From: Myxococcota bacterium
Lineage (GTDB): Bacteria; Myxococcota_A; UBA9160; UBA4427
Length of the DNA: 40,061 bases
NCBI GenBank assembly: GCA_028823175.1
Contig: JAPKBZ010000038.1
Span: forward strand, 1 to 40,061
Direction of reading: 5' to 3'
Below the pieces are notes generated by a model. That model searched no databases, was not told the origin of the DNA, and was given only the letters and a program-made list of their open reading frames with translations. Of the stretch, positions 6,952-16,230 are shown piece by piece. The position numbers and the translations under genes were made by a program. Every line of letters begins with the position of its first letter. Position 1 is the first letter of the stretch.

Positions 6952-8415
6952 CTAGATCCAGGCCGATTCGCCTGGCGCCGCGGGCTCGATGGGGAGCGAC
7001 GGTTCGCTCTCGCTCCCCGGCTCTTCCGAACCCGGGGAGGACTGGCGCCACCACCCTTCCTCGGGCGGCTCGGGGCGATCCTCGGGATCCCGAAATCCCA
7101 GGAAGCGGTCTCGCTGCTCCATGAAATAGCGGTGCCCCCGGCTCAGGAAAATCGCCTCTTCGATGACCTGGGCCGCGCCAGGGATATCCCCCGCTGCAAA
7201 GAGGGACTCAGCCAGGGTGTCCAGGACATTGGGATCGCGCCAGAAACTCCCTTGAGCGGCTCTCAGCGCCAGCAGCACCGCCACCTCCACCCCGGCTTCT
7301 CTGGGCTGAGATTCGGTCAACATGCGCCACGCGGTCTCGTTATCGAGCCCCGGCCAAGCCTCCTGCATCTGGAGAACCCGAATTCCGTGGCGTTCCATCG
7401 CCTCGGGATCGCGCGCGACCAGGGGCAACATCGAAAATACGGAAATCGCCAGGAGCAGGACCGCGAGAGCAGCCAGGCGGCGAGTCCCCGGTCCGGAGAG
7501 CCGAAGACCACGTTCCGGGTCGACCATGCGCCGGGTGACCAGGTACCCCGCCACGAACCCTCCGGCATGGGCGGCCCCGGCGACGAATGGAATCACGATA
7601 TCGACCATGCCCTGAGCGACCAAGGCCCCGATGAAGAGTCGGCGGGGGATGCGCGACCAGACGGGCAGAAAGCGGTTCGCGTTGAATTCGAGGCAAAGTG
7701 TGGCCCCCACCAACCCGGCGGCCACCCCCGAACCCCCGATCACCTCTGTGTGTCCAGCCATCGAAGCGGCCCACATGGCCGCCACTCCCGAGATCGCCAT
7801 GACAACGACGGTCTGCGCGCTGCCCAGACTTCTCTCGACCAGAATCCCAAACGAAAAGATACAGATCGCGTTCAAGGCAAGGTGCAGGGGGAAGAGCGAA
7901 GTGTCGTGAAGAAAGTTCGAAATCAGGATCCGCCAGACCTCGCCCTGGCTGACCAGAGGCGGCATCAAACTGCCTAGCCGGTCAATCGCGGGGTCGTTCA
8001 GCTGAAGGAATTGTGCGAGGACGCAAAGGAAGAGAAAGCCATAGATGGCCCAATGCCTCGATCGCAGCTTGGCTCTCTGGTCGATCCGAGCAATCCCGGC
8101 GAGTTGGGCCTCTCCCCCGGGCTGCGCCGCGACCCGCTTCTTGAGTTCGCGATCGAGTTGACCGAACGCCTCGGCAGACTCAAATTGGGACTGCCGCAGG
8201 AAGACGAGGGCACGCGTCGTTCCCATTGCGTAGCCCCAACGCGCCGAGGCACAGTGCGTTATGTCCGCATAGCGGACCGAGCGCTCACGCCGATTAAAGA
8301 GCCCCGTGCCGGGCTCCACGAAAAATCTGCTCTCACCGAAGCGAACGGGTCCGACGCGTTCGGGCGCCGAACCGGGCCAGGGGCCTTCATCGCTCCCGGG
8401 CGGGTCAGGGAGCAC
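6952..8415 (-). CDS. Rhomboid-family intramembrane serine protease with C-terminal repeat region
   Basis: This 487-residue protein has a rhomboid core (~120-300) of about six helices. The catalytic serine is S229 in GGSG (GxSG motif) and the catalytic histidine is H283 in GAAHAGG. The oxyanion-region HxxxN is H178/N182 in LHLALN. All catalytic features are intact, so it is predicted to cleave transmembrane substrates in the inner membrane. The N-terminal ~20-100 looks like a small beta-rich, PH-like soluble domain. Residues ~340-450 look helical and TPR-like, and the tail is acidic and proline-rich. The start is GTG at 8415 without a clear SD, so it is uncertain. It follows actF by 47 bp in the same direction and may be co-transcribed with it. 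Its substrate is unknown; assembly or turnover of neighbouring membrane complexes is possible but only inferred. Confidence 0.88.
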   Translation of the reverse strand: MLPDPPGSDEGPWPGSAPERVGPVRFGESRFFVEPGTGLFNRRERSVRYADITHCASARWGYAMGTTRALVFLRQSQFESAEAFGQLDRELKKRVAAQPGGEAQLAGIARIDQRAKLRSRHWAIYGFLFLCVLAQFLQLNDPAIDRLGSLMPPLVSQGEVWRILISNFLHDTSLFPLHLALNAICIFSFGILVERSLGSAQTVVVMAISGVAAMWAASMAGHTEVIGGSGVAAGLVGATLCLEFNANRFLPVWSRIPRRLFIGALVAQGMVDIVIPFVAGAAHAGGFVAGYLVTRRMVDPERGLRLSGPGTRRLAALAVLLLAISVFSMLPLVARDPEAMERHGIRVLQMQEAWPGLDNETAWRMLTESQPREAGVEVAVLLALRAAQGSFWRDPNVLDTLAESLFAAGDIPGAAQVIEEAIFLSRGHRYFMEQRDRFLGFRDPEDRPEPPEEGWWRQSSPGSEEPGSESEPSLPIEPAAPGESAWI

Positions 8416-8462
8416 CTAGAGAGTGGGCACTGAGTCGGCCCCTCGAGACCTTCCCAATGCGC

Positions 8463-9779
8463 TCAGGACTTCCTCGCTGTGGACAGCGAGGGAAAAACCT
8501 TCGAGTAGAAGAGGAAAACGAGCACGAAGGCACCCACGAAGCCAAGCCCGATACAAATCGGAATCAGCCCCACGAACGCCGTCATATCGTCTTTCACCAC
8601 CGACGGCCAGATCAGAAGGTTTCGCTCCACCCAGAGTCCCAGCAGTACGGTGAAGGACACGGGCCCGACGATCCACGACGTCTTCTTGGGCCTCTGCCCC
8701 ATCAGGACCCAGAAGGGCACCAACCAGCAGCAGCCCCAAACCACCATCGAGACCCAACCGTAGCCCTCCTTCAGGCGAGACCACTGGAAATCCCAAGAAC
8801 CCCAGGACATTGCAAAAGCCTGTTCGGTGTAGCCCTTGTCCACCAAGAACTGCGGTCCGAGGCGGTCGCGCAAGAAAAATGTTTCTTCGGGCAGGTTGCC
8901 GTAGTAGATCACGAGGTACTGAGACCAGAGCAAGTACATCCAGAAAGTCGAGAAGCCGAAGAGCAGCTTCCCAATATCATGCATCCGCGATTCGGTGATC
9001 AGGCCCTCGAATCCCGGCGAGTCCCGGTGCAGAACCCCCAAGAGGGTCGAGGCAGCGACCGCCGAGAGGATCCCTCCCCAGCAAACGTACGCCCCAAAAA
9101 GATTCGAGTACCAGGCCTGCTCCATGGACATCACCTGGTCGAAATTGAAGAGCGAGAAGCCAACGCCGAAAACCAGACAAATCACCGGTGCCAGTCGCTC
9201 GGTCCGCTGCTTAGCAAGCGCCCTCTCGACTTCATCCCCCTGCCAACCGGCCGTCCATTTCTGGGCGAGCCGACCGGGGAGCCCCTCTCCGCTCTCTGCC
9301 AGTTCGTGGAGGGTCGGGCGGGTTGAAGCCTTCAAAAAACCAATTGCGAGAAGCGACATCGCTCCCAGAAGGAAGAGATCCGTCGAGTAGACCCGGGTCG
9401 GATTGAGCCAGGCCTCCTTCCCATGCATCGGCGCGTCGTACCACTCAAAGAGGTAGGGACCTCCAAAAACGCCGATGATGCCCATGAGAAAAGCAAAAGG
9501 AATCCAGGCAGCCAGGCCCTCAGCGAAACGGCGGTAGGGACCACACCATCTCGCATCGATGATCGTGTAGATCGCCGCGAGGGTCAGCCCCGCACACGCG
9601 AGCATGGTCGTGAAAATGAAATTGCTCTGGAAGGCGAGCCAGGTGGACTGGGGATCCTTGATCAGCCCCGCCACGAAGGCGAGCACGCCCAAAACCAGCA
9701 GCGCAAGGCTCGTGAGAGCCAGCGGCTTGGGCAGGCCGACGGAGTTGGCCTTTTCGGCTGCGGGGGCTTGCGAACTCAC
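8463..9779 (-). CDS. actF: Alternative complex III subunit ActF (NrfD-like quinol-oxidising subunit)
   Basis: This is a 438-residue polytopic membrane protein with about ten helices, matching ActF in size and position as last gene of the act cluster. ActC and ActF are NrfD-like paralogues that bury the quinol site and proton path of alternative complex III. Recognisable segments include FNFDQVMSMEQAWYSNLFG, LWSQYLVIYYGNLPEE and LVPFWVLMG. The GTG start (9779) overlaps the actE stop as GTGA. Charged polar residues within helices (for example the D and E of FDQVMSMEQ) are consistent with a proton route, as proposed for the family. No cytochrome oxidase genes follow, unlike many act clusters. 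Confidence 0.93.
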   Translation of the reverse strand: MSSQAPAAEKANSVGLPKPLALTSLALLVLGVLAFVAGLIKDPQSTWLAFQSNFIFTTMLACAGLTLAAIYTIIDARWCGPYRRFAEGLAAWIPFAFLMGIIGVFGGPYLFEWYDAPMHGKEAWLNPTRVYSTDLFLLGAMSLLAIGFLKASTRPTLHELAESGEGLPGRLAQKWTAGWQGDEVERALAKQRTERLAPVICLVFGVGFSLFNFDQVMSMEQAWYSNLFGAYVCWGGILSAVAASTLLGVLHRDSPGFEGLITESRMHDIGKLLFGFSTFWMYLLWSQYLVIYYGNLPEETFFLRDRLGPQFLVDKGYTEQAFAMSWGSWDFQWSRLKEGYGWVSMVVWGCCWLVPFWVLMGQRPKKTSWIVGPVSFTVLLGLWVERNLLIWPSVVKDDMTAFVGLIPICIGLGFVGAFVLVFLFYSKVFPSLSTARKS

Positions 9780-10363
9780 TGGCGACCTCCCTGACCGTTC
9801 AGGTCGCGGATATAGTTGACGATATCCCAGCGATGCTGCGGCAGGATTCGCCGGTAGCTGGGCATGCGACCACGGCCCAAAGTCATGGTCGTGTAGATGT
9901 GTCCGTCACTGAAGACCTTGGCAACGCTGGACGGGCCACCCACGGGCAGCACCAGGCCCAGGGGCCCAGTTCCGAAGGGCGGGCCTGCGACCGGTCCGTC
10001 CCCCTTGCCCTCGGGACCATGACAGGTCGAGCAGTATCGCTGAAAGAGCTTTTCGCCATTCTTCAGGGAAGCCAGATTCGCCGAGACAGGATTCTGCAAC
10101 TGCTCCTGCTCCATGATGGGCATATTCGCCACGTCGGGATAGGGATCCCCTACGGGTACGGTGCCCTCGGGCGGAGACAGCCCCTCACCGTTGCCGAAGA
10201 ATGTGTTGATCTCATAGGCCTGAACCGCGGCCTGACGCTTCATCTGGGGAAACCAATCGGGGGAAACCTGCTCCCAGCAACCCACGGAAAAAATCGCGGC
10301 GGCGCAAATCAAGCCGGGCAGCGCAAAATTTTTCCGTCGTCTCTGGTACTCACGAATCGGCAA
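9776..10363 (-). CDS. actE: Alternative complex III subunit ActE, monohaem cytochrome c
   Basis: This 195-residue protein has an N-terminal hydrophobic segment ending in a possible lipobox cysteine (FSVGC, residue ~29), so it may be a lipoprotein. One haem c site is present, CSTCH, with a later RGRMPSY supplying the likely axial methionine, as in class I cytochromes c. ActE is the periplasmic monohaem subunit that can pass electrons from the ActA/ActB branch to an oxidase or soluble carrier. The start is TTG at 10363, preceded by a perfect AGGAGG at 6-nt spacing. It overlaps actD by 14 bp. The end overlaps actF by 4 bp. Confidence 0.93.
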   Translation of the reverse strand: MPIREYQRRRKNFALPGLICAAAIFSVGCWEQVSPDWFPQMKRQAAVQAYEINTFFGNGEGLSPPEGTVPVGDPYPDVANMPIMEQEQLQNPVSANLASLKNGEKLFQRYCSTCHGPEGKGDGPVAGPPFGTGPLGLVLPVGGPSSVAKVFSDGHIYTTMTLGRGRMPSYRRILPQHRWDIVNYIRDLNGQGGRQ

Positions 10364-10853
10364 GGGTCACCTCCTTTGCCGATTCTCCGCGAAGAAGAGC
10401 TTCTACCTCGGCCACATCTCGCTCTTCACAAGTCACTACGACACCGAATTCTTCGGCGGAAAAGCGCAGGTTGTAGTGCTTGTCCAATCTCTTGGGGTAG
10501 AGCCCGCCCACGATCAACAGGCCGAAGAGCGTGAAGAAGCCGCCGAGCAGGATCGTCAATTCGAAGCCGACGATCCAGAAGGGGGGAATCGACGCAAAAT
10601 TCTTGCCTGCGATCTTGATCGGCCACTCCAAGGACATCCAGATCTGCATCAGAAATCCCAGGAAGACCCCACTCAATGCACCCACCAGGGTGAAACGCCT
10701 GACTTTACTGGGCTTGGGATCCTCGGCTTCTTCAAGTTCCTCGAAAGGAGCCGGGGAATAGGTCGTGAGGTCGTCAAACCCTCTGTCCTTGAGCTTGCGA
10801 ACCGCTGCGGCCGTGTTGCTCGGAAAATCGAATACGCTGACTAGGGTCGGCAT
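10350..10853 (-). CDS. actD: Alternative complex III subunit ActD (DUF3341)
   Basis: This 167-residue membrane protein starts MPTLVSVFDFP and carries two adjacent transmembrane helices (GALSGVFLGFLMQIWM and FWIVGFELTILLGGFF), the typical DUF3341/ActD layout. ActD is a small peripheral-plus-membrane subunit of alternative complex III with a structural role. The ATG at 10853 shares one base with the actC stop (TGATG), indicating translational coupling. A longer in-frame GTG at 10949 lies deep within actC and is rejected. Length and order match known act operons. Confidence 0.92.
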   Translation of the reverse strand: MPTLVSVFDFPSNTAAAVRKLKDRGFDDLTTYSPAPFEELEEAEDPKPSKVRRFTLVGALSGVFLGFLMQIWMSLEWPIKIAGKNFASIPPFWIVGFELTILLGGFFTLFGLLIVGGLYPKRLDKHYNLRFSAEEFGVVVTCEERDVAEVEALLRGESAKEVTLADS

Positions 10854-12217
10854 CAGTGTGCACCTCCATGATCCCGCGCATGAATCTCGAGTTCCTTCAC
10901 CTCGGTAATCGCGATGACTGGGAATACCTTGAGGAAGAGAAGGAACCACATGCTGAACCAGCAGAAACTACCGGCAAGGACCGACAATTCCACGGGGCTG
11001 ATGACGTAGAGGCCCCATGAACCCGTGATGTACTCGCGCGACAAGGAGGTGATGATGATCACGTAGCGCTCGAACCACATACCAATGTTGATGAAAAAAC
11101 ACAGGCCGAAGAGGAAGGGCAAATTCGTCCTTAGCCTCTTGATCCATAAGAGCTGTGGAAGGATCACATTGAACGTGATCATGCACCAAGTCGAGAGCCA
11201 ATATGGGCCGAACGCCCGCAGCCAGAACGAGGACTGTTCGAACTCGACTCCGCTGTACCAAGCGATGAAGTACTCCGCAGCGTAGGCGTACCCGCAGATA
11301 GTAGACGTCAACAAGATGAACCGTGACATGTTTTCAAAGTGGTAGTCGGTCAGGTAACGCTCGAGCCGGAAAATACGACGCACCGGAATCATGATGTTGA
11401 TCACCATCGCGAAGCCGCCAAAAACCGCACCCGCCACGAAATAAGGAGCGAAGATCGTGGCGTGCCAGCCCGGCACGATGGACATAGCAAAGTCCCAAGA
11501 AACCACGGAGTGAACCGAGAGCACCAAAGGCGTAGCCAAACCCGAGAGATGCAGAACCGAGCGGCTATGGGCTTTCCACTGGGGTCCCGTGCCCTGCCAG
11601 CCCAGGGCCAGCACGGTGTAGATCGCCTTCTTGACACCGGTTGCCCGGTCCCGAGCGATGGCGATGTCCGGAATCAGGCCGATATAGAAGAAGATCACCG
11701 AAATCGATGCGTAGGTACTGATCGCAAACACATCCCAAAGGAGTGGGCTCTTGAAGTTCACCCAGAGCGACCGCTGATTGGGGTAAGGAATCAGGTAATA
11801 GAGCTTCCAGATACGGCCGAGGTGGAGAATCGGGAAGAGCGCAGCCGTGATGACCGCAAAGACCGTCAGCGCCTCGGCGCCTCGATTCACCGCGTTCCGC
11901 CACTTGGCCCGAAAAAGGAATAGGATGGCCGAGATCAGGGTCCCGGCATGACCAATCCCGATCCAGAAGACGAAAGTGACGATATAAAGGCCCCAGAAGA
12001 CGGGTTGCTGGTAGCCCGCGACCCCAAGCCCCACGTAGGTCTGGTAAAGCAAGACCACCAGAGCCTGTAGAACACCCAGGACGGCGGCGCCCAGGGCCAG
12101 AAAATACGGCCACTGAACACCCTTCGTGGGTGCCATGATGTCAATATTCGCCCTCGAATCGCGCGGCCTAGCCGGGGATGCCAGAGCGTCTGCCACTGCT
12201 GTAGCGGGAGGCGCCAT
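10853..12217 (-). CDS. actC: Alternative complex III subunit ActC (NrfD-like)
   Basis: This 454-residue integral membrane protein of about ten helices belongs to the NrfD/PsrC family. Characteristic segments include GIGHAGTLISAILFLFRAKWR, RSLWVNFKSPLLWD, HSVVSWDFA and WHATIFAPYFVAGA. It pairs with the iron-sulfur protein ActB and provides the main quinol oxidation site. The HSVVSWDFA aspartate and nearby histidines match residues proposed for quinol and proton handling in solved complexes. Start ATG (12217) and the actB stop overlap by one base (TGATG). Position B-C-D is canonical. Confidence 0.95.
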   Translation of the reverse strand: MAPPATAVADALASPARPRDSRANIDIMAPTKGVQWPYFLALGAAVLGVLQALVVLLYQTYVGLGVAGYQQPVFWGLYIVTFVFWIGIGHAGTLISAILFLFRAKWRNAVNRGAEALTVFAVITAALFPILHLGRIWKLYYLIPYPNQRSLWVNFKSPLLWDVFAISTYASISVIFFYIGLIPDIAIARDRATGVKKAIYTVLALGWQGTGPQWKAHSRSVLHLSGLATPLVLSVHSVVSWDFAMSIVPGWHATIFAPYFVAGAVFGGFAMVINIMIPVRRIFRLERYLTDYHFENMSRFILLTSTICGYAYAAEYFIAWYSGVEFEQSSFWLRAFGPYWLSTWCMITFNVILPQLLWIKRLRTNLPFLFGLCFFINIGMWFERYVIIITSLSREYITGSWGLYVISPVELSVLAGSFCWFSMWFLLFLKVFPVIAITEVKELEIHARDHGGAH

Positions 12218-15200
12218 CAGTGATTGCCCTCATTTTCATCGCGCGTCACTTGCGCCAAGTAGGTGATTGCTGGCCGGGTATTCAGTTCTTGTAGGAGGTG
12301 ATAGGAACGCTCGGGCTCATCCGCCTCGGCAACGACCTTGCTGCCCTCATCCCTCAAATTTCCGAAAGTGATCGCGCTTGTGGGACAGGCTTGCTGGCAT
12401 GCTGTCTGAACTTCGCCATCTCGAATACTCCTGTCCTCATCCTTCGCGAGTTGCCGGGCACCCTCGATACGCTGGACACAGAAGCTGCACTTCTCCATGA
12501 CACCCTGCTGGCGCACCGTAACGTCTGGGTTGAGCATAAGGCCGAGGAGCCCAGGGAAATTCTCGTTCCCGTAGTCGAAATAATTGAACCGCCGAACCTT
12601 GTAAACACAATTATTCGCGCAGTACCGGGTACCGGCACAGCGGTTGTAGATCATCCCGTTGAGACCTTCCTTGTTGTGGTAGGTCGCAAGGGTCGGACAA
12701 ACCGCCTCGCAGGGTGCTGCGCCACATTGCTGGCAGGGCATCGGGATGTAGCGAACGTCCAGTTCCCCCAACTTTTCACTTTCCGGAACGGGTCGCCTTG
12801 CTGATCCACCCTTCTGGTTCCCATCCCCAATGTATTTCTCGATCCGAATCCAAGCCATATCGCGCCGCTGGATTGCCTGGGCCTCGCCCACAACCGGAAC
12901 ATTATTCTCAATGGAGCAGGAGGCTACGCAGGCACTGCAGCCATTGCATCGGTCGTTGTCGATGACCATGCCCCAGCGGTAGGGCTGATCGGGGTCCGCG
13001 TCATAAGCCGCGGTGAACGTGTGCGGGGGCTCGTCATGGTGCGCCCCGTGATGGTCGTCGCCTCCGTGCCCGGCGATCTGGGCCAGGGAAGCAACCTGGG
13101 CAAGTTTTCGCTCGCGCTGATTATCCGTCCACTGGCTGAGCGCAAGACGCCGAAAGCGGCCCGTCTTGGCCACTTCGGCCCGGGTAGACAACCAAACTCG
13201 CCCACCCGACTCGTCCTGAGTCGCAGGCAAGACCGCCATGACATTCGCGCCTCGGGGCCTGCCAGGCTCACCCGCTGCCGCTTCGGGGCCGGCCGACCAT
13301 CCGCCATGCTCACCCTCGCCCTCCATGGAGGCATAGAATCCGACGCTATGACCCTGACCAATGGGGATCGCGATGGTGTCGTCGCGAATACCGCCCCTGG
13401 GAAAGACCGAGCCTTCGATGCTGCCCGCAGGCGTCGTCACAGAGACGACATCGCCAAAGCCCACCCCAAGTTTTTCGGCGGTGGTAAAACTCATTTCGAC
13501 CCAGGAGTTCCACTGAAGCTTCGTGGTCGGCTCGGGAATTTCCTGCAGCCAGGGCAAGGCAGCGCCCCGGCCATCGCCGAGAAAATGATGCGGGAAGGCG
13601 ACAAGCGTGTACTCGCCATCACCCCCGATCGAAGGTGATTTCATGCCCAGGCCCGAGAAGTCGGTCTGGATCGCCACTGGAGCGATCGCTGTATCGGTAA
13701 ACACACCGCCTCTGGCGAGCGCTCCGCGCCAGTCCACGTCGGACCAGTTATTTTCGACCACGCTACGGAACGAGCCCTCGGGCATTGCTCCACCCAGGGC
13801 ACGGCCGGCCTCGAGAAGCGTGTCCCCGATCGCCTGGGTATCGAGCAGAGGGCGAACCGTAGGCTGGACGATCGAGCGAACGCCCGGTCGCGGCGCCCGG
13901 TCACCCCAGGATTCCATCGAAGTGTGATCGGGCAGAACGAGGCTGGCCAACTCTGCGGTTTCATCCTTCGACGAAGCGAAGGACACCACAGTCGCGACCT
14001 TTCCGAGTGCCTCAACGAATCCGATCTCAGCGGGCAGGGAATAGGCGGGATTGCTGTCGTGAATGAGTAGAGCCTTGACCTTGCCCGCGTTCATATCCGC
14101 GACGAGCGCCTTGATCTCCGCCAGACCCACAGGCGCAGAAGCCTCCACCGGAGGAATCGAAACCGAAGTTCCCACCGCACCCAGCAGCGCATTAGAGAGC
14201 ATCACCGCCGCCGCCGTCGATGTCGCGTTCGAACCCGTCGATGCGACGCCGGGGGGCAGAATCAGTGGGTTCTTGGCGTGAAGAACTGCTTCCACGACCG
14301 CTGCGAGTTCACTGGCCTCAAGGCCGGCTTCTGTGGCCGCCTTAGAGAGGTTGCCGCCGGCAACGAACGCCTGGATGCCAGCGGCGTCGGAGCCTGCCGG
14401 CGCGCCCTTGGCCTCGACCACGGCTTGCGCGATCGCGAAGGCAATGGCCGACTCGCTGCCCGCCCGGGACGGAAGCCACTGATCCGCGCTCGAAGTCGTG
14501 AGGTTCAACCGGGGGCTGAACGCGATCATCCGGGTTCCACCCGACTTGTGCTTCTTTACGTCTCGGGCATCGGCGTATTGCCGGGCATTCTCCGTTGGAG
14601 ACAGGCCGCTAGAGAGAAAATCAGAGCCCAGGTCGACAATCAGATCGGCCTGGCCGAGATCGAAGATCGGTAGGGTAGCCACGCCAAAGACCGCATGGGT
14701 TCCGGAACGCAGGGCTTCGTAGGCAAAGGGTTCGTAGACGATACGCTGAGCGCCGGCCGCTGCCGCGAACGCGTCGATGACCCCGCCCAGGCTCGGCCCC
14801 ACATGACCCCCGAGAACCACCGTGCTTCCGTTGCCCCCTCCGAGGCCGGCCTGCAACTGGGCTGTGGCGTCCTCCCAGGTCGCCGCCTCGAGCTCACCGC
14901 CGGCCCCCCGGAGCATCGGCTGCGGATAACGATCGGGGAGATAGGTACGGCCCAGGCTGGCCTGCCCTCGGGCACAGAGCTTGCCCTGATTGATCGGGTG
15001 ATCCGGGTTGCCCTCGAGCTTTATGGGGCGCCCCTCACGGGTCCTGACGTAAAGCCCACAGGCGGCGGGACATTCGGTACACGTCGATGCGTACCAAACC
15101 GCGATGCCCGGGGTGATGGACTCCGGCTGCTCCACGTAGGGAATCAGCTTTTCCACGGGTTCCGCGCAGGCGGTGGCGGCGGCGCCCGCGCCGACCCCCA

Positions 15201-15237
15201 CCAACTTCAGGAAATCACGACGATCGAGTTCGGACAT
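12217..15237 (-). CDS. actB: Alternative complex III subunit ActB (molybdopterin-fold/iron-sulfur fusion)
   Basis: This 1006-residue protein combines an N-terminal domain related to molybdopterin oxidoreductases (~40-740) with a C-terminal ferredoxin-like domain (~755-1000). A Tat signal is visible: RRDFLK at residues 6-11, followed by a hydrophobic stretch ending in TAC, a probable lipobox. The large domain has the CxxCxxxC...C set (CTECPAACG ... LCARG) but, as known for ActB, no molybdenum cofactor is expected. The C-terminal part has four clusters of cysteines: CNGCSACVASC, CQQCGAAPCEAVCP, CAGTRYCANNC and CSFC...CQQACP, enough for three 4Fe-4S and one 3Fe-4S cluster in the family. It relays electrons from ActC to ActA on the periplasmic side. 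ATG at 15237 has AGGAAG upstream. Confidence 0.96.
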   Translation of the reverse strand: MSELDRRDFLKLVGVGAGAAATACAEPVEKLIPYVEQPESITPGIAVWYASTCTECPAACGLYVRTREGRPIKLEGNPDHPINQGKLCARGQASLGRTYLPDRYPQPMLRGAGGELEAATWEDATAQLQAGLGGGNGSTVVLGGHVGPSLGGVIDAFAAAAGAQRIVYEPFAYEALRSGTHAVFGVATLPIFDLGQADLIVDLGSDFLSSGLSPTENARQYADARDVKKHKSGGTRMIAFSPRLNLTTSSADQWLPSRAGSESAIAFAIAQAVVEAKGAPAGSDAAGIQAFVAGGNLSKAATEAGLEASELAAVVEAVLHAKNPLILPPGVASTGSNATSTAAAVMLSNALLGAVGTSVSIPPVEASAPVGLAEIKALVADMNAGKVKALLIHDSNPAYSLPAEIGFVEALGKVATVVSFASSKDETAELASLVLPDHTSMESWGDRAPRPGVRSIVQPTVRPLLDTQAIGDTLLEAGRALGGAMPEGSFRSVVENNWSDVDWRGALARGGVFTDTAIAPVAIQTDFSGLGMKSPSIGGDGEYTLVAFPHHFLGDGRGAALPWLQEIPEPTTKLQWNSWVEMSFTTAEKLGVGFGDVVSVTTPAGSIEGSVFPRGGIRDDTIAIPIGQGHSVGFYASMEGEGEHGGWSAGPEAAAGEPGRPRGANVMAVLPATQDESGGRVWLSTRAEVAKTGRFRRLALSQWTDNQRERKLAQVASLAQIAGHGGDDHHGAHHDEPPHTFTAAYDADPDQPYRWGMVIDNDRCNGCSACVASCSIENNVPVVGEAQAIQRRDMAWIRIEKYIGDGNQKGGSARRPVPESEKLGELDVRYIPMPCQQCGAAPCEAVCPTLATYHNKEGLNGMIYNRCAGTRYCANNCVYKVRRFNYFDYGNENFPGLLGLMLNPDVTVRQQGVMEKCSFCVQRIEGARQLAKDEDRSIRDGEVQTACQQACPTSAITFGNLRDEGSKVVAEADEPERSYHLLQELNTRPAITYLAQVTRDENEGNH

Positions 15238-15342
15238 GTCTACTTCCTGTTCCTGACTGCCATTCTTGGGTTCCGTTCGATGCTCCGGCGACTGCGCAAA
15301 GAGGCCGTAAGTATTTGTTTTATTGAGTTAGTTTTTGTTGAG

Positions 15343-16230
15343 CTAGTAGTGACAGCGCGTGCAGTCGACGGATGCCTGGCCGTCATTGTCGTTGTGGCAA
15401 TTGAGGCACCAGCCCATTTCCATCTTCTGTATCGGCACGCCGTATTTCCAGTGTTCGTCGGGCACGAGGTAGAGCTTGTCGAGTTCCTCGACCGGACCGT
15501 GGCAGCTCTGGCACTCCACGCCCGCCTGAATGTGCCGGTTGTGGCGGAACTGCACGTGTTCGGGCAGGCGGTGGATCTGTATCCACTCGATGGGCCGCCG
15601 CTCCTCCCAGTGCTGCTTGAGAATCCGGATGCCCTCGATCTCGTCGTAGGCCTTCGGAAATTGGGCATGGCAGCCCATGCAGAGTTCCACCGAGGGCACG
15701 CCCGCCGCGGGGGAACGATCGGTGCCGGAATGACAATACTGGCAGTCGATCTCAAACTCGCCGGCGTGGTGCTTATGGCTGAAGGGAATCGGTTGGATGG
15801 GGCCCGGCGCCTCGGGATCCCATGCAAGGCGAGCGCTCTCGCAGGCGCTTCGCGATGGCCACTTTCCAGCAAACGCGGCCGGAATTTCAATCACCAGACT
15901 CGCGTCCTCGGTGGCCTGTGCCCGCAATTCGTGGGCTTCGCAAACGCTCCCCGCGACCAGGATCTCGCCGGTGGCGAGGGGGGCACTCGGCTCCTCCTCG
16001 GCAGCATGGGGATCCGATGCACTGATGGGTAATGCCCATACGAGTACAAGGAGAAGCGCCAGGCGGGCAGCAAGGGCCAGCGGTCGGCCACTCGCAGCGA
16101 ACCTCCGCGCCTCGACGGCCAAGCGAGGTGAATTGCCTACAGAAGCACCAGGACAGCCGATCAGGAACGCCGCGGAAGAGGCACTGGGGGGCGGCATCGC
16201 ATCGGGGGCGTGTTTTTGAATCAGGCTCAT
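15343..16230 (-). CDS. actA: Alternative complex III subunit ActA, pentahaem cytochrome c
   Basis: Five CXXCH motifs (CQYCH, CMGCH, CQSCH, CLNCH, CTRCH) match the five-haem ActA that accepts electrons from ActB on the periplasmic side. The segment SHKHHAGEFEIDCQYCH and the later QFRHNRHIQ are typical axial-histidine regions. A membrane/signal segment (LALAARLALLLVLVWALP) precedes a ~75-residue region without haems. The start is uncertain: ATG at 16230 gives 295 residues, while a GTG at 16296 in the same frame has no SD. The distance from either start to the hydrophobic segment is long, so a start nearer 16090 is also possible. It is the first gene of the operon, 105 bp before actB. Confidence 0.9.
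   Translation of the reverse strand: MSLIQKHAPDAMPPPSASSAAFLIGCPGASVGNSPRLAVEARRFAASGRPLALAARLALLLVLVWALPISASDPHAAEEEPSAPLATGEILVAGSVCEAHELRAQATEDASLVIEIPAAFAGKWPSRSACESARLAWDPEAPGPIQPIPFSHKHHAGEFEIDCQYCHSGTDRSPAAGVPSVELCMGCHAQFPKAYDEIEGIRILKQHWEERRPIEWIQIHRLPEHVQFRHNRHIQAGVECQSCHGPVEELDKLYLVPDEHWKYGVPIQKMEMGWCLNCHNDNDGQASVDCTRCHY

Noticed and set aside
14695..16032. 445-codon plus-strand frame antisense to actA and actB
   Set aside because: Both strands are open because of high GC; the minus strand encodes clear act subunits.
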